A stretch of DNA of 64,000 bases. Origin: Aurantiochytrium sp. KH105 (taxonomy: Eukaryota; Sar; Bigyra; Thraustochytrida; Thraustochytriidae). The stretch is from assembly GCA_003116975.1 (NCBI GenBank), contig BGKB01000027.1:124001-188000 (forward strand), in the 5' to 3' direction. The notes below the pieces were generated by a model. That model saw only the letters and a program-made list of their open reading frames with translations. It did no database searches and was not told where the DNA came from. Positions within the stretch are counted from its first letter, which is position 1, and the number at the start of each line of letters is the position of its first letter. This document shows positions 12,369 through 22,260 of this stretch, in pieces. A program made the translations under genes and the position numbers.

Positions 12369-13793
12369 TCAAGGGCACTTGTGATTGATCACCTTGGCAC
12401 CCTGTTCGGCATATTCTGACTTTGAAACCCAAAGGTTTTCCAGCGCAGTGAGCGAGCTAAAAATGGATCCCCCGATCCATGCATTGTGCTTGCGTGCTTC
12501 CTGGCCTGAAACAATAATGCGAGGCTTTGCGCCTCGAGCACGTACTGCGATTTCGCACGCCACCCGATCGGCGAATCCTGGCGTTGCAGTCACACCGCCA
12601 GCCAAGACGATGTTGGAATACATGTCTCGCCTTGAATCGGCATTCGTCATAAATTGCGCTGACTTGACGACGATCTCCTGCACAGGTACATTCGTCTCGG
12701 GCCTACCAAGAGACTTCGGATTAAAGAGGATTTCCAGGGCGTCGCGTGCCGCCCGCGCAGCCCGTGGCACCAACGTGCCATCGGGCAGTTCATAAGTATC
12801 CTCGTCCTCTTCTGGAATTGTTGCGGACGAGATAAGCTCGTCTGTGTTGGACTGTGTCGGTCTTGAGACGCGTGCAAGCGCTTGCGGATCCACCGGAGCG
12901 GCTCGTGCGCGGGCGTGAATCATCTGATCCACAAGATCGAGTTTCCAGAAACGCGCAAACGAGGCATGCGCGGGTGCTTCCTGTATCGCAATTTTAGGCG
13001 AGCCATCGCGCTCCGTTTTGCGCACAAAGGTGTAACGCGGACGCACATTGATGCCTGGCTTATCGGCAGCGCCCGTCTCAAGGCGGTCCAGCAGGGTTTC
13101 GGCTACTTTCTTTCCAGCTACTTGCGAAAACTTGATGCTGTCCCTGTGCACAAAGCCGTCGACCACCACACAAGACGAGGATCTGTCGCCGCCAATGTCG
13201 AGTACGAGACCCGAGCTCCGCGCGCAGGCATATAGATTGAGCGGCGCGGACTTGCAAGCGAAGAGGCTGGTGGCCCCAAACTTTTCAAAGTAAATCTCAG
13301 CCATGCGCTCGCGGTCCTCGCTCGCGGCGTCCAAGCTCTCCACGAGCATGAAGCGCCGTTTCACGCGGTCAGCGTCTTCGCCAAAGACGGCCTCCTCTGC
13401 GTACCGCAGGAGGGCCTCGAAGCCGGCCCAGTGCGCAACCCTGCCGTCCTGCACGACCTCTTTCACCTGCACAGCCTCTCCATACGCGGCGAGCGCGGAC
13501 CTGCCTGCGGCGAGGCCCTTGGGCTCTCCCTTGCCGCCGTCCACGCCCACCGCCGACGGCGTCACCACGCTCGGTGCGTCGTCGCCGGCCACGCCGTACT
13601 TGAGCGCCCAGCCCCCGGCATCGACCACCACCGTCGCGCCAATCCGCTCCCGCTCCCGCGCGCGCGCCTGGCCCTTGGCCCCGTCTCCGCCGCTGCCGCC
13701 GCCGCCGCCGCTGCCGCCGTCGCCGCCGCGCGCCTCGCGCGCCTGCTCCCGCGCGCCGCCCATGCCGCCGTTGGATTCGCCTCTGCCTCGCAT
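12369..13793 (-). CDS. ARP4: Actin-related protein, ARP4/BAF53 (ACTL6) type
   Basis: Nuclear actin-related protein expected in INO80, SWR1/NuA4 or SWI/SNF-type remodelling complexes. It has 474 residues (human ACTL6A has 429). After a Gly/Ala/Arg-rich N-terminal extension of about 50 residues, the actin fold opens with VVVDAGGWALKYGVAGDD, the phosphate-1-like loop. Further actin signatures are GLVLDIGGDRSS (phosphate 2), SNIVLAGGVTATPGF and WIGGSIFSSL. The last residues, KCP, match ARP4 rather than conventional actin, which ends KCF. A GSP motif at mid-protein also matches ACTL6A. The start is an ATG. It lies tail to tail with the PHD protein, with only 176 bases between them. The ARP4 subtype rests on remembered family features. 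Confidence 0.85.
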   Translation of the reverse strand: MRGRGESNGGMGGAREQAREARGGDGGSGGGGGSGGDGAKGQARARERERIGATVVVDAGGWALKYGVAGDDAPSVVTPSAVGVDGGKGEPKGLAAGRSALAAYGEAVQVKEVVQDGRVAHWAGFEALLRYAEEAVFGEDADRVKRRFMLVESLDAASEDRERMAEIYFEKFGATSLFACKSAPLNLYACARSSGLVLDIGGDRSSSCVVVDGFVHRDSIKFSQVAGKKVAETLLDRLETGAADKPGINVRPRYTFVRKTERDGSPKIAIQEAPAHASFARFWKLDLVDQMIHARARAAPVDPQALARVSRPTQSNTDELISSATIPEEDEDTYELPDGTLVPRAARAARDALEILFNPKSLGRPETNVPVQEIVVKSAQFMTNADSRRDMYSNIVLAGGVTATPGFADRVACEIAVRARGAKPRIIVSGQEARKHNAWIGGSIFSSLTALENLWVSKSEYAEQGAKVINHKCP

Positions 13794-14701
13794 GCTCGCC
13801 TCCGATCCAAATTGAAGTGAAGCGACGCCAGGCGGAGGAGAAGATTGTCATGGGCCACCTTTACCCAGCGCGCAGCCGCCTTGAGCACACCGTCGCGACC
13901 AGAGACCGTTCGCTGCATGGCGGGAGATTTCGCCCCGGAGGACGTCAGCCAACGTCGGGTCCATGGGGGCCGACGGCGAGGAATGCTTTTGGGGCGTCGT
14001 GCAAAAGAATCCCAGAAGACGATGCACGTGCTAAAAGCTCTCGCGACGCAGTGCCACATGCAGATGGACCGACGAGGGCCTCCGTGCACTAATGTAAGTA
14101 GAAAAACGAATGCTAAATTGTAGAAATGGAATGATCGAAGGTTCCGTTTTCGCAGATCTGCAGGTGCGTCTTTCGTTTTTAGACCGTCTGAAACGGAGGT
14201 TTGACAGACCCGAAAATCCGCACTTGCGTTTCGCAGACCGCGGCGAGGACGCCTGGCTTCGGCTCGGCCTGGAGTGCGCGAATCTGGTCTTTTCGAGCCA
14301 TGAAGCTTCGTAGACGAAAAGTTATCGCGTTTGCGGGCCGCGTGGGTGGTGGTAATAGGCGCTAATATGGGCAGAGAGTACCAAGTCGTAGTAGGGCAAA
14401 GGTTGACGCAAATGCGCCTAATTAGGTACCAATGACTGTTGAAACTCCCCGCATCCTGAACAAGCTCCGGGTGCGGTGAGCGATAACATCTTGTTCGAGA
14501 AACCGCTTTCGGGGAGTGCACCTGGTAAGCGTTTTTCGATGTGTTCATGGTCCTCGTCGGCCTAGGCGTCATGCTTCAACAAACGAAGGCTTCGACAGTT
14601 TGTCAGGCCAACATCGATCGTAGCAGCAAGCACAGCAGCAACGATCGGCAAACTTTGTCAATTCCGAGCGGCGCGATGTCGTTGCATACGCAGTTCTTCG
14701 C
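13794..14701. other. Intergenic, upstream of the ARP4 gene
   Basis: No convincing gene is seen. The part next to ARP4 presumably holds its promoter. An isolated splice-donor-like GGTAAGCG occurs at about 14524, with no partner that can be supported, and a GGCCTAGG octamer lies at 14559-14566. Confidence 0.5.
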
Positions 14702-15471
14702 ATGGTGGAGTTGATGGGCCAGAGTGGGGACTTGCTTATGCGAGCCACGACCTCGACTGGGATTGACTTGCGCGATGATGCCCACAATGACGAGGATACA
14801 ATTGAGCATGCATGCGAGACGATCGGCGCGGATAACAAAACAACAATAGCAAACAATGACTCGCAAGCGGTGATCAGCCTGCGAGACCGGAGAAGCGATA
14901 TGCCAGAGTATGCGCTCGCGAAACACCATGTTCTCCCAGCGAAACCTCAAGGTTGGGCGCGGCGGCCTCATCATGGCTCGACTTACGGTGACGACCGCAT
15001 GGGCCCTTACGGGGAGCGAGTCGAAGAGCTTCTTGGACGAGGTGTCAAGAACTCGTCAAACAAGATGGGGCCAGGTGCGATGTGCGCGCATCTCGAGAAG
15101 GAGTTCCCAGGACGATTGTGTCTTCCTTCTGAGGAACTCAGCACTCAACAGAAGGCTCGAGAGCAAGCTGAAAGACTGGCAAGGGCAGCAGAGCTTGCAC
15201 CGAAGGACGCAGCCGCTGCAGCAGTTATGCAGTCTTGGTCATCAGGAAGGGGGCGAAAAGGCACGGAAGCCAAATTTGCCAACGAGATTCAACTTCTTAC
15301 GGTCACGAAAACAAGCAAGACACCCAGGCAAATCATGAAGACTTTCTTGATCAACACGATGGGCCCAAGCCAGCTAGCCTCCCTACAGAGACCCAAATCA
15401 AGGCAAGGATTGCCAACGAGAAGACCAAATATCGCAAAATGCAATCAAAACCGACCAACAACGATATCTAA
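14702..15471 (+). pseudogene. Frame-shifted coding remnants, possibly of a mobile-element or SANT-like gene
   Basis: Protein-like segments appear in three different plus-strand frames in succession. The frame opened by the ATG at 14702 reads sensibly to about 15140 (GPGAMCAHLEKEFPGRLCLPSEE). A second frame continues with LNRRLESKLKDWQ near 15145. The third carries a similar module at about 15345-15455 (DGPKPASLPTETQIKARIANE). The two modules share a pattern of a Gly-Pro, then Leu-Pro-Ser/Thr-Glu, then a basic helix. No frame is intact across them, so this looks like a decayed gene with a repeated module. A relationship to transposon DNA-binding domains is only a guess. Confidence 0.35.
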
Positions 15472-15619
15472 CAGCGAATTTGTCTTCTCCACGCGTTTCC
15501 TTGTCTGTGCTTGCCATATAGCCCAGCTGCGCGGCAGTCTCCTCCACGAACACGGTCGCAAGGCCCGCGCAAAGTCGCCCTTTCGCGCAGTTCTGCGCTG
15601 GTCTATCGTCGATGATTAG

Positions 15620-17224
15620 ACGCCTGAGGTGAAAAAATGGGGGTGACATAAGTTTACAACGAAGGCTGGCACGGCCGTGTTGCCGGGTGTTCCGGGCAGC
15701 CAGGCGACGGCGGAGCGAGCCTGCGCGCCGGCGAGGCGATTGGCTGAAGTGCGGAATAACGCGAGTGCCGAATGTCCGTATACTAATATATGGGAAACTG
15801 TCTCCTGGGCTTACGTGGAGGCGGTCTTTCAAAAGAACATAAGTTGAGCGGAAAGCGACTACACGACTTGTGTCCATCTCTGTCCGGGTTTCTCCTCTCC
15901 TCAAAAGAGCTTGCGTCGCGTGTATCCTCCAAGTAATCAACAACAGCGAGAATCAAAGTGAGCAAGAACTCCCCAGGTTCGTGCAGCTGTCAAAGATCAC
16001 AAATTCCAGTCGTCCTATCGTGTTTGTGGAGAAAGCAAGGAATGCTTTGGTTTCCTAGAGGGAGCTTGATTTGTTTCGATCGTCAAGATCAGAGCTTTGG
16101 CAGCACCACATAAGCCATCCCCCAATTCCAAAAGTTGGCAGCCAGGCAGGAGTCTTTCCAGTCTCAAGAAGGTCGAATACTTGTTTGGAGCAATAGTTCT
16201 GCCACCACGACCGCGTGGCAGCAAAAAACGAATCAGGTAGCCAGACACAACACTAGAGAGATGGAGTCTTAGGCAGACCAGAAGGCGAAATCTCTATACG
16301 AGCGTGCCAGTCAGTCATGCACCTCTCCAGACAAGAGAGTAAAGACACATTGCCGAGATCTCCGCGTCTTCTGCTTTAAGTCTACCCCATAATTTTACAT
16401 TAAAATGTTCATTACGCTCCCGGATTTTACCCTGTCAAACCATGACCGTACTGACTTCTTTGTACCGACGACAAGGTTTCATCGAGCGTCCATACCTTGT
16501 CAATATACCATTGTTGACAGTGCAATCCACCGCTCTATTTCATCATGTGTCTCTCTCGCAGACCCACTTATTTCAGATCGAGGCCAAGACCTAGGCCAAG
16601 GCCAGACCCCCAGACCTAGGCCACTCCTCGTCTTCTGCAGCTCTGCCCACTCGCAGTCCGCGCCCGCTCTCAGCCCGGCGGCCGCGCTTGCAGTTCCTCG
16701 CTCGCGCCCGCCTATCTCCAACAAAAGTGGTCCTCCGCGACCGAAGACGGCCCACTGCGCCGCGCGTATTCCGCACTTGCGGCCGCGCGCATTCCGACTT
16801 GCGGCGCCTGCCCGGAACGACCCTATGCGCGCCCGCAAGTCGGGCCAGACAGCGGGGCAGATCGCGCCCAGGGAGGCAGAGAGAGAGACCAGCAGAGCCA
16901 GAAGCGGCGGTTGCCTTGCGCGGCCACGTGGCGGCGCAGACGCGAGCGGGCGCGGCGAGGCGCGGCGGCAGCGGCGAGCGCGCGGCGGCCGGCGCGGCGG
17001 CAGCGGCGAGGCGCGGCGAGAGCGGCGCGGCGAGGCGCCCCGCGCGCACAAGGAGGCGGAGAAACCCCCGGTAGATTGATAGATATCCGACGGCGGTCGC
17101 CTCCTGCGCGCACGGCGACAAGTTGGCACACGGCCAGCCAGCCAGCGAGCGGGCGGGCGGGCGAGCGGGCGAGCGGGCAGGGCCAGGGCGGCGAGAAGGG
17201 CCGGCGTAGAGAGGGACGGGCAAG
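15620..17224. other. Intergenic, upstream of the beta'-COP gene
   Basis: The left half is comparatively AT-rich with no gene seen. The right half (about 16640-17224) is very GC-rich with GGCGC/GCGGC runs. Two CCTAGGCC octamers lie at 16590-16597 and 16615-16622. The last few hundred bases probably hold the promoter and leader of the downstream gene. Confidence 0.5.
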
Positions 17225-20200
17225 ATGCCGCTCCGCCTCGAGATCAAGAAGCTCCTGTCGTCGAGGTCTGACCGCGTCAAGAGCTGCGACCTGCACCCGG
17301 ACGAGCCGTGGGTGCTGTCGGCGCTGTACAATGGGCACCTTTTCATCTGGAACTTTCTGACCCAGACCGTAGTCAAGAGCTTCGAGGCCGCCGACCAGCC
17401 GATCCGCTGCGCCAAGTTCATCACACGCAAACAGTGGATCATCTGCGGTTCCGATGACATGATGATCCGCGTCTTCAACTTCAACACCCTGGAAAAGGTC
17501 CGCGAGTTCGAGGCGCACCTGGACTACATCCGGTACATCGACGTCCATCCCACGCAGCCGTACGTGATCTCGAGCTCGGACGATATGCAAATCAAGCTCT
17601 GGGACTGGTCCAAGGGCTGGGCCAATACGCAAATCTTTGAGGGCCACGCCCACTACGTGATGCAGGTCAAATTCAACCCCAAGGACAGCAACACCTTTGC
17701 CTCTGCCTCCTTGGACAAGAGCGTCAAAGTGTGGAGCATCGGCTCGCCACTCCCGAACTACTCGCTCGAGGGCCACGAGCGCGGCGTCAACTGCATCGAC
17801 TACTACCTGGGCAACGACAAGCCCTACCTCGTGTCGGGTGCCGACGACAAGACCGTCAAGATCTGGGACTACCAGACGAAGAGCTGCGTGCAGACGCTCG
17901 AGGGCCATACGAGCAACGTCAGCGCCATCTGCTTCCATCCCAAGCTGCCCATCATCCTCTCTGGTAGCGAAGACGGCACGATCCGCATCTGGCACGGGAC
18001 CACGAACCGCCTCGAGACCACTCTCAACTACGGCCTCGAGCGCTGCTGGTCGCTCGCTGTGACGGCCTCGAGCAACAAGGTTGCGGTCGGCTACGATGAG
18101 GGCACCATCGTCATCACCCTCGGCCAAGAGATGCCCGTCGTCTCGATTGACCTCAACGGCAAGCTTCTCATGGCCAACAACAACGACATTGTCTCGGCCA
18201 ACATGCGCGGCATCGCCGCCTCGGGTGCTAGCGACGGCGACAGCGTCGACTTTTCCACCAAGGACCTTGGCTCGTGCGAAATTTTCCCGCAAAAGCTCAT
18301 GCACAACAACAACGGCCGCTTCGTGGCCGTTTGTGGCGACGGCGAGTACATCATCTACACCGCCCAGGCGCTGCGCAACAAGAGCTTTGGTTCAGGTCTC
18401 GACTTTTGCTGGTCCTCGGATGGCACGGGCGACTACGCCGTTCGCGAGAGCTCCTCGCGCGTGCGCATTTTCAAGAACTTCAAGGAGGCGCAGACCTTCA
18501 AGCCTCCCTTCTCCGCCGAGGGGCTCTTTGGTGGGAATCTTATTGCCATTACCGGCAACGAGTTTGTCGTCTTTTATGACTGGACCGAGTGCCGTCTCGT
18601 CATGCGGATCGATGTCGCGCCCACCAATGTCTTTTGGTCGACGGACGGTGAGCATGTCGTTCTGGCCTGCGAGGACTCGTACTTTGTCCTGCGCTGCGAC
18701 CAGAACGCCATTGCTGAGGCCTTCGCGTCCGGCACGGCCAGCGCCGAGGACGGTGTCGACGGCGCCTTTGAGCTCATGCACGAGATCCCGGAAAAGGTCG
18801 AGTCTGGTCAGTGGGTCGGTGGATGCTTCTTGTACACGAACGCGGCGGCGCGTCTCAACTACTATGTGGGCGGCGAGGTTATGACGCTTTCGCACCTCGA
18901 CCGCAAGATGTTTCTGATGGGCTTTGTGGCGCGCGAAAACCGCGTCTTTCTCATTGACAAAACGCGCACCATTGTCACTTACACGCTGCTCGAGACGGTC
19001 CTGCAGTACCAGACTGCCATTGTCCGTCGCGACTTCGAAACGGCCAACGGTCTACTGGAGAGCATTGATGTTAGCAAGTACAACGACATTGCCCGCTTTC
19101 TCGATTCGCAGGGATTCAAGGAATTCGCGCTCCAGGTCGCGCAGGACTCAGACCTCAAGCTCGATCTCGCCATCGAGCTGCAGGAGCTCGAGACGGCCCT
19201 CAAGATCATGCGCGAGGATATTATCCCGAGCGGTATGGCCGATGAGGTCGAGATGCAGGCGCGTTGGAAGCAGCTCGGCGATCTCGCCCTCTCGCGCGGT
19301 AAGCTCAAGCTCGCAGAAGAGTGCTCACGCAGTGCCGACGATTTTAGCGGACTTTTGCTCATGTACTCGTCCTCAGGCAACCTCGACGGCATCACTGAGC
19401 TCTTGCAGCGGGCTGAGGAGGCCGGTCGCGCAAATATTGCCATGCTTTGCAGCCTTCTTCTCGGTGATGCCAAGCGCTGCATCTCCATTCTTGGGGATGC
19501 CAACCGTAACGCAGAAGCCGCCTTCTTTGCGCGCACCTATGCTCCCTCGGCCGTGCCTGCGTGCGTCGCTGCCTGGAAGGAGGATCTCCGTCAGGTCAAC
19601 CCTCGCGCCGCACAAGCACTCGCGGACCCGCAGGAGAATCCTGCCCTCTTTCGTGACCTTGACGCCGCCCTTGAGGTCGAGTCCAAGGTTGACTCGCTTC
19701 GCGCCGGCAAGGTCGCCCCGGCGCAGCTCTTTCCGCAGATGATGGCCAACGCTGACACGGAACTCGTCACCGCAGTCAAAGAGCATGGTCCCGGCGCCCT
19801 CGAGAGCATCTTGGGGCCGTACATGCAGGGCTCCTCCGTGACGCTTCCGCCCAAGTCGTCGCCTCTGATGCAAGCGCAGGAGCCGCCCCTCATTCCCGAG
19901 GCTTTTCCCAACGACGAGGGAGATGAAACCAGCGCATTAGAGCAGGAGCAGCAGCAGCAGCAGCTGGAGGAAGAGGAGGCTGAGTTGCGGGCGCAGGCAG
20001 AGGCCGAGCTCCGGGCTCAAGCCAAGGCCCAAGCTCAAGCCGAGGCGGAGGCCCAAGCCCAAGCCGAGGCTCAAGCGCAAGCGCAAGCCCAAGCAGAGGC
20101 CGAGGCCCAGGCTCGAGCTCAGGCCGAAGAAGAAGAAAAACAGCGTGCCCTTCTCTTGCAGCAGCAACAGCAGGAGGAAGCGCGGCGTCTGCAGCAGGAG

Positions 20201-20422
20201 GAGGAAGCGGCTCAAGCCCAGGCCCAGGCCGAGGCTCAGGCGGCGGCGGCGGCAGCAGCAGCAGCATCTGCTGCCCCAAGCTCAGACAATCTGGGTCTTG
20301 GCGCCGACGACGACCTCGATGCTGAGCTCGAAAAGGAAATTGGCGACGATGATGACCTCCTCGGCGGCGACGATGATGTCGACCTTGACGACGATGATGG
20401 CGACTTTGAGGACTGGTCATAA
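17225..20422 (+). CDS. COPB2: Coatomer subunit beta' (beta'-COP)
   Basis: Subunit of the COPI coat, which carries Golgi-to-ER and intra-Golgi cargo; the family's N-terminal propeller reads dilysine retrieval signals. It has 1065 residues from an ATG in AAGATGCC context. Residues 1-300 form the first WD40 propeller, nearly textbook (RSDRVKSCDLHP, VLSALYNGHLFIWN, SSSDDMQIKLWDW, GSEDGTIRIWH). A second propeller follows to about 600, then an alpha-solenoid to about 830. The C-terminus is unusual: residues about 905-1020 are an Ala/Gln/Glu repeat ending in poly-Ala, followed by an acidic tail ending DDGDFEDWS. Animal and yeast homologues are about 890-910 residues, so the tail is an extension. The next gene, COG5, starts 524 bases downstream on the same strand. 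Confidence 0.97.
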   Translation: MPLRLEIKKLLSSRSDRVKSCDLHPDEPWVLSALYNGHLFIWNFLTQTVVKSFEAADQPIRCAKFITRKQWIICGSDDMMIRVFNFNTLEKVREFEAHLDYIRYIDVHPTQPYVISSSDDMQIKLWDWSKGWANTQIFEGHAHYVMQVKFNPKDSNTFASASLDKSVKVWSIGSPLPNYSLEGHERGVNCIDYYLGNDKPYLVSGADDKTVKIWDYQTKSCVQTLEGHTSNVSAICFHPKLPIILSGSEDGTIRIWHGTTNRLETTLNYGLERCWSLAVTASSNKVAVGYDEGTIVITLGQEMPVVSIDLNGKLLMANNNDIVSANMRGIAASGASDGDSVDFSTKDLGSCEIFPQKLMHNNNGRFVAVCGDGEYIIYTAQALRNKSFGSGLDFCWSSDGTGDYAVRESSSRVRIFKNFKEAQTFKPPFSAEGLFGGNLIAITGNEFVVFYDWTECRLVMRIDVAPTNVFWSTDGEHVVLACEDSYFVLRCDQNAIAEAFASGTASAEDGVDGAFELMHEIPEKVESGQWVGGCFLYTNAAARLNYYVGGEVMTLSHLDRKMFLMGFVARENRVFLIDKTRTIVTYTLLETVLQYQTAIVRRDFETANGLLESIDVSKYNDIARFLDSQGFKEFALQVAQDSDLKLDLAIELQELETALKIMREDIIPSGMADEVEMQARWKQLGDLALSRGKLKLAEECSRSADDFSGLLLMYSSSGNLDGITELLQRAEEAGRANIAMLCSLLLGDAKRCISILGDANRNAEAAFFARTYAPSAVPACVAAWKEDLRQVNPRAAQALADPQENPALFRDLDAALEVESKVDSLRAGKVAPAQLFPQMMANADTELVTAVKEHGPGALESILGPYMQGSSVTLPPKSSPLMQAQEPPLIPEAFPNDEGDETSALEQEQQQQQLEEEEAELRAQAEAELRAQAKAQAQAEAEAQAQAEAQAQAQAQAEAEAQARAQAEEEEKQRALLLQQQQQEEARRLQQEEEAAQAQAQAEAQAAAAAAAAASAAPSSDNLGLGADDDLDAELEKEIGDDDDLLGGDDDVDLDDDDGDFEDWS

Positions 20423-20704
20423 ATGATCGATCCTCGACATGCCTTTCACGTGGCACACACCCACCCTTAAGAAAGTGAATGTAGTAGCGCTCTTGATCGC
20501 CGTATTTCTAAAAACAACGTCTCTCGAATCGTGGGAACCAATCACTTTACTTTTGCCTTGCTCCATGTAATACCTTTGCCACGACTCCTTTGCTGTCATT
20601 CGTCACAACACGCCCCTCTTCGCGTCGTGTATTCAACAGTGACGTCTGGCCTGGCTCTTGCGCGCGAGTCTCTGGCGCGCGACGCACAAAGGAACGAAGA
20701 CAGC

Positions 20705-20735
<31 letters not shown>

Positions 20736-20946
20736 TGCCAGATCAGATTAGGCCTGGGCCTAGATCAGATCAAATCAACATCGACTTCTGCGCGGCGACA
20801 GCGCGACGGCGCGGCGCGGCGCGGCGGGGCGGCGCGGCGTGGCGAGGCGCGGCGCAGTGGCAGCGCGGCGAGGTACGGCGCGGCGAGGCGGCCGCAACGA
20901 GAAGGCAGGCAGATAGATCCCTCGGACGCGAGCCGGCGCGACGGAG
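20423..20946. other. Intergenic between beta'-COP and COG5
   Basis: Contains a run of about ten GAT triplets (20705-20734), an interrupted palindrome TAGGCC-TG-GGCCTA (20749-20762) flanked by direct GATCAGAT copies (20741-20748 and 20763-20770), and GC-rich GGCGC repeats close to the COG5 ATG. It is a likely promoter and leader region for COG5. Confidence 0.55.
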
Positions 20947-22229
20947 ATGGCGACCAACTCTGGCCGGGCGGCGGAGCCGGCGCCCGCAAGCAGTAACGGA
21001 GAGGACGCGGGCGGCATCGGCGTGGACGCAGGCGACGTGGACGCAGGTGCAAGCGGCCCTGGACTGGGCGCAGAGCTCGAGGTGTACCTGGACCCGACGT
21101 TTGACGCCCTCGAGTACTCGCGGTCTCTGACGGATAACCGCGGCGAGGGCGCCGAGGACTGTCTCCGTAGGCTCCAGCGGCAACGCGCAAGCGTGGAGAG
21201 CGCGCTGTCGACGCACGTGGCAGAGCACAATGAAGAGCTCATGGCGAGACTTGCTGGCACGGAGGCCTTGCGCGCATCGGCTCAGGTAAACAAAGAGCAC
21301 GCAAGTGCGCTGTCGGCTTCTCTCGGACGGCTGACCCGCGACGTTTCGGATCCCTTTCGCGCCATGAAGCGCGATGCCGCCAAGCTACGCAACCTTCAGC
21401 AAGCTTGCAAGGTCCTGGACCGCACACGAAGATTTCTGGCAGAGATTCTTAAACTCAAGGTTCTCCTCTTGGCCGAGAAGGACCGTGCCAAGGATCCGGC
21501 CAAGCTCGTGCGATCGGACCTGAAGTTGCCCACGTCGGGACGCGAACTTGCCCGGGCTGCCCAAATGCTGCACGAGATTGAATATCTGTTAGCAAGCGGG
21601 GACCTGGGCGGCCTTGCAATTGTCGACCGCGAGCGCGACTGGCTCATTATGGCGAGCAAGGGCTTGCGGTCGCGCACTGAAGCCGTGCTCAACAGAGCCA
21701 TTACCGAGCTCAACCAGGTTGAAGCGGCCGCAGCGCTGCAAGCCTTTTTCAACTTGGGCATTCTTTCATCTCGCGTCGAGGCCGCAGTTGACTGGGTCGT
21801 GAGCAAGGTCGCCGAGGAGACCAGCGATGCGCTCGATGCCCACACGCTCGGCGAGGCCGCCGAGCAGCGTCGCGAAAAGCGCGAAAACCCGGGCCTCAAT
21901 GCGTCTGCGGATGCCGCAGCGAAGCAAGGAAAATCAACGCTTGGAAGCGGGGGTTTGCTTGGCAACAACCGTGGGAAATCGCGCGCTGGCAAATCATCTG
22001 GAAAGATCAAACCTTCGAGCGGCGAAGAAGCCGAGTGGCGGGAGGCGCTTTGGGACCGTGTCAAGGCGCAAGAAGCAAGCATTCGCATGTGGTCTCTCCG
22101 CGTATGGAATTTGCAGCGCGTTCTTGCCAAGAAGCGTGACCCTGTGACCCATGTCTGTTTCGCAGACCAAATTCTCGAGGCTGGTCTTGCCTCGCAACAG
22201 CGACGCCAGCAGCAGCAGCAACAGCAACA

Positions 22230-22260
<31 letters not shown>

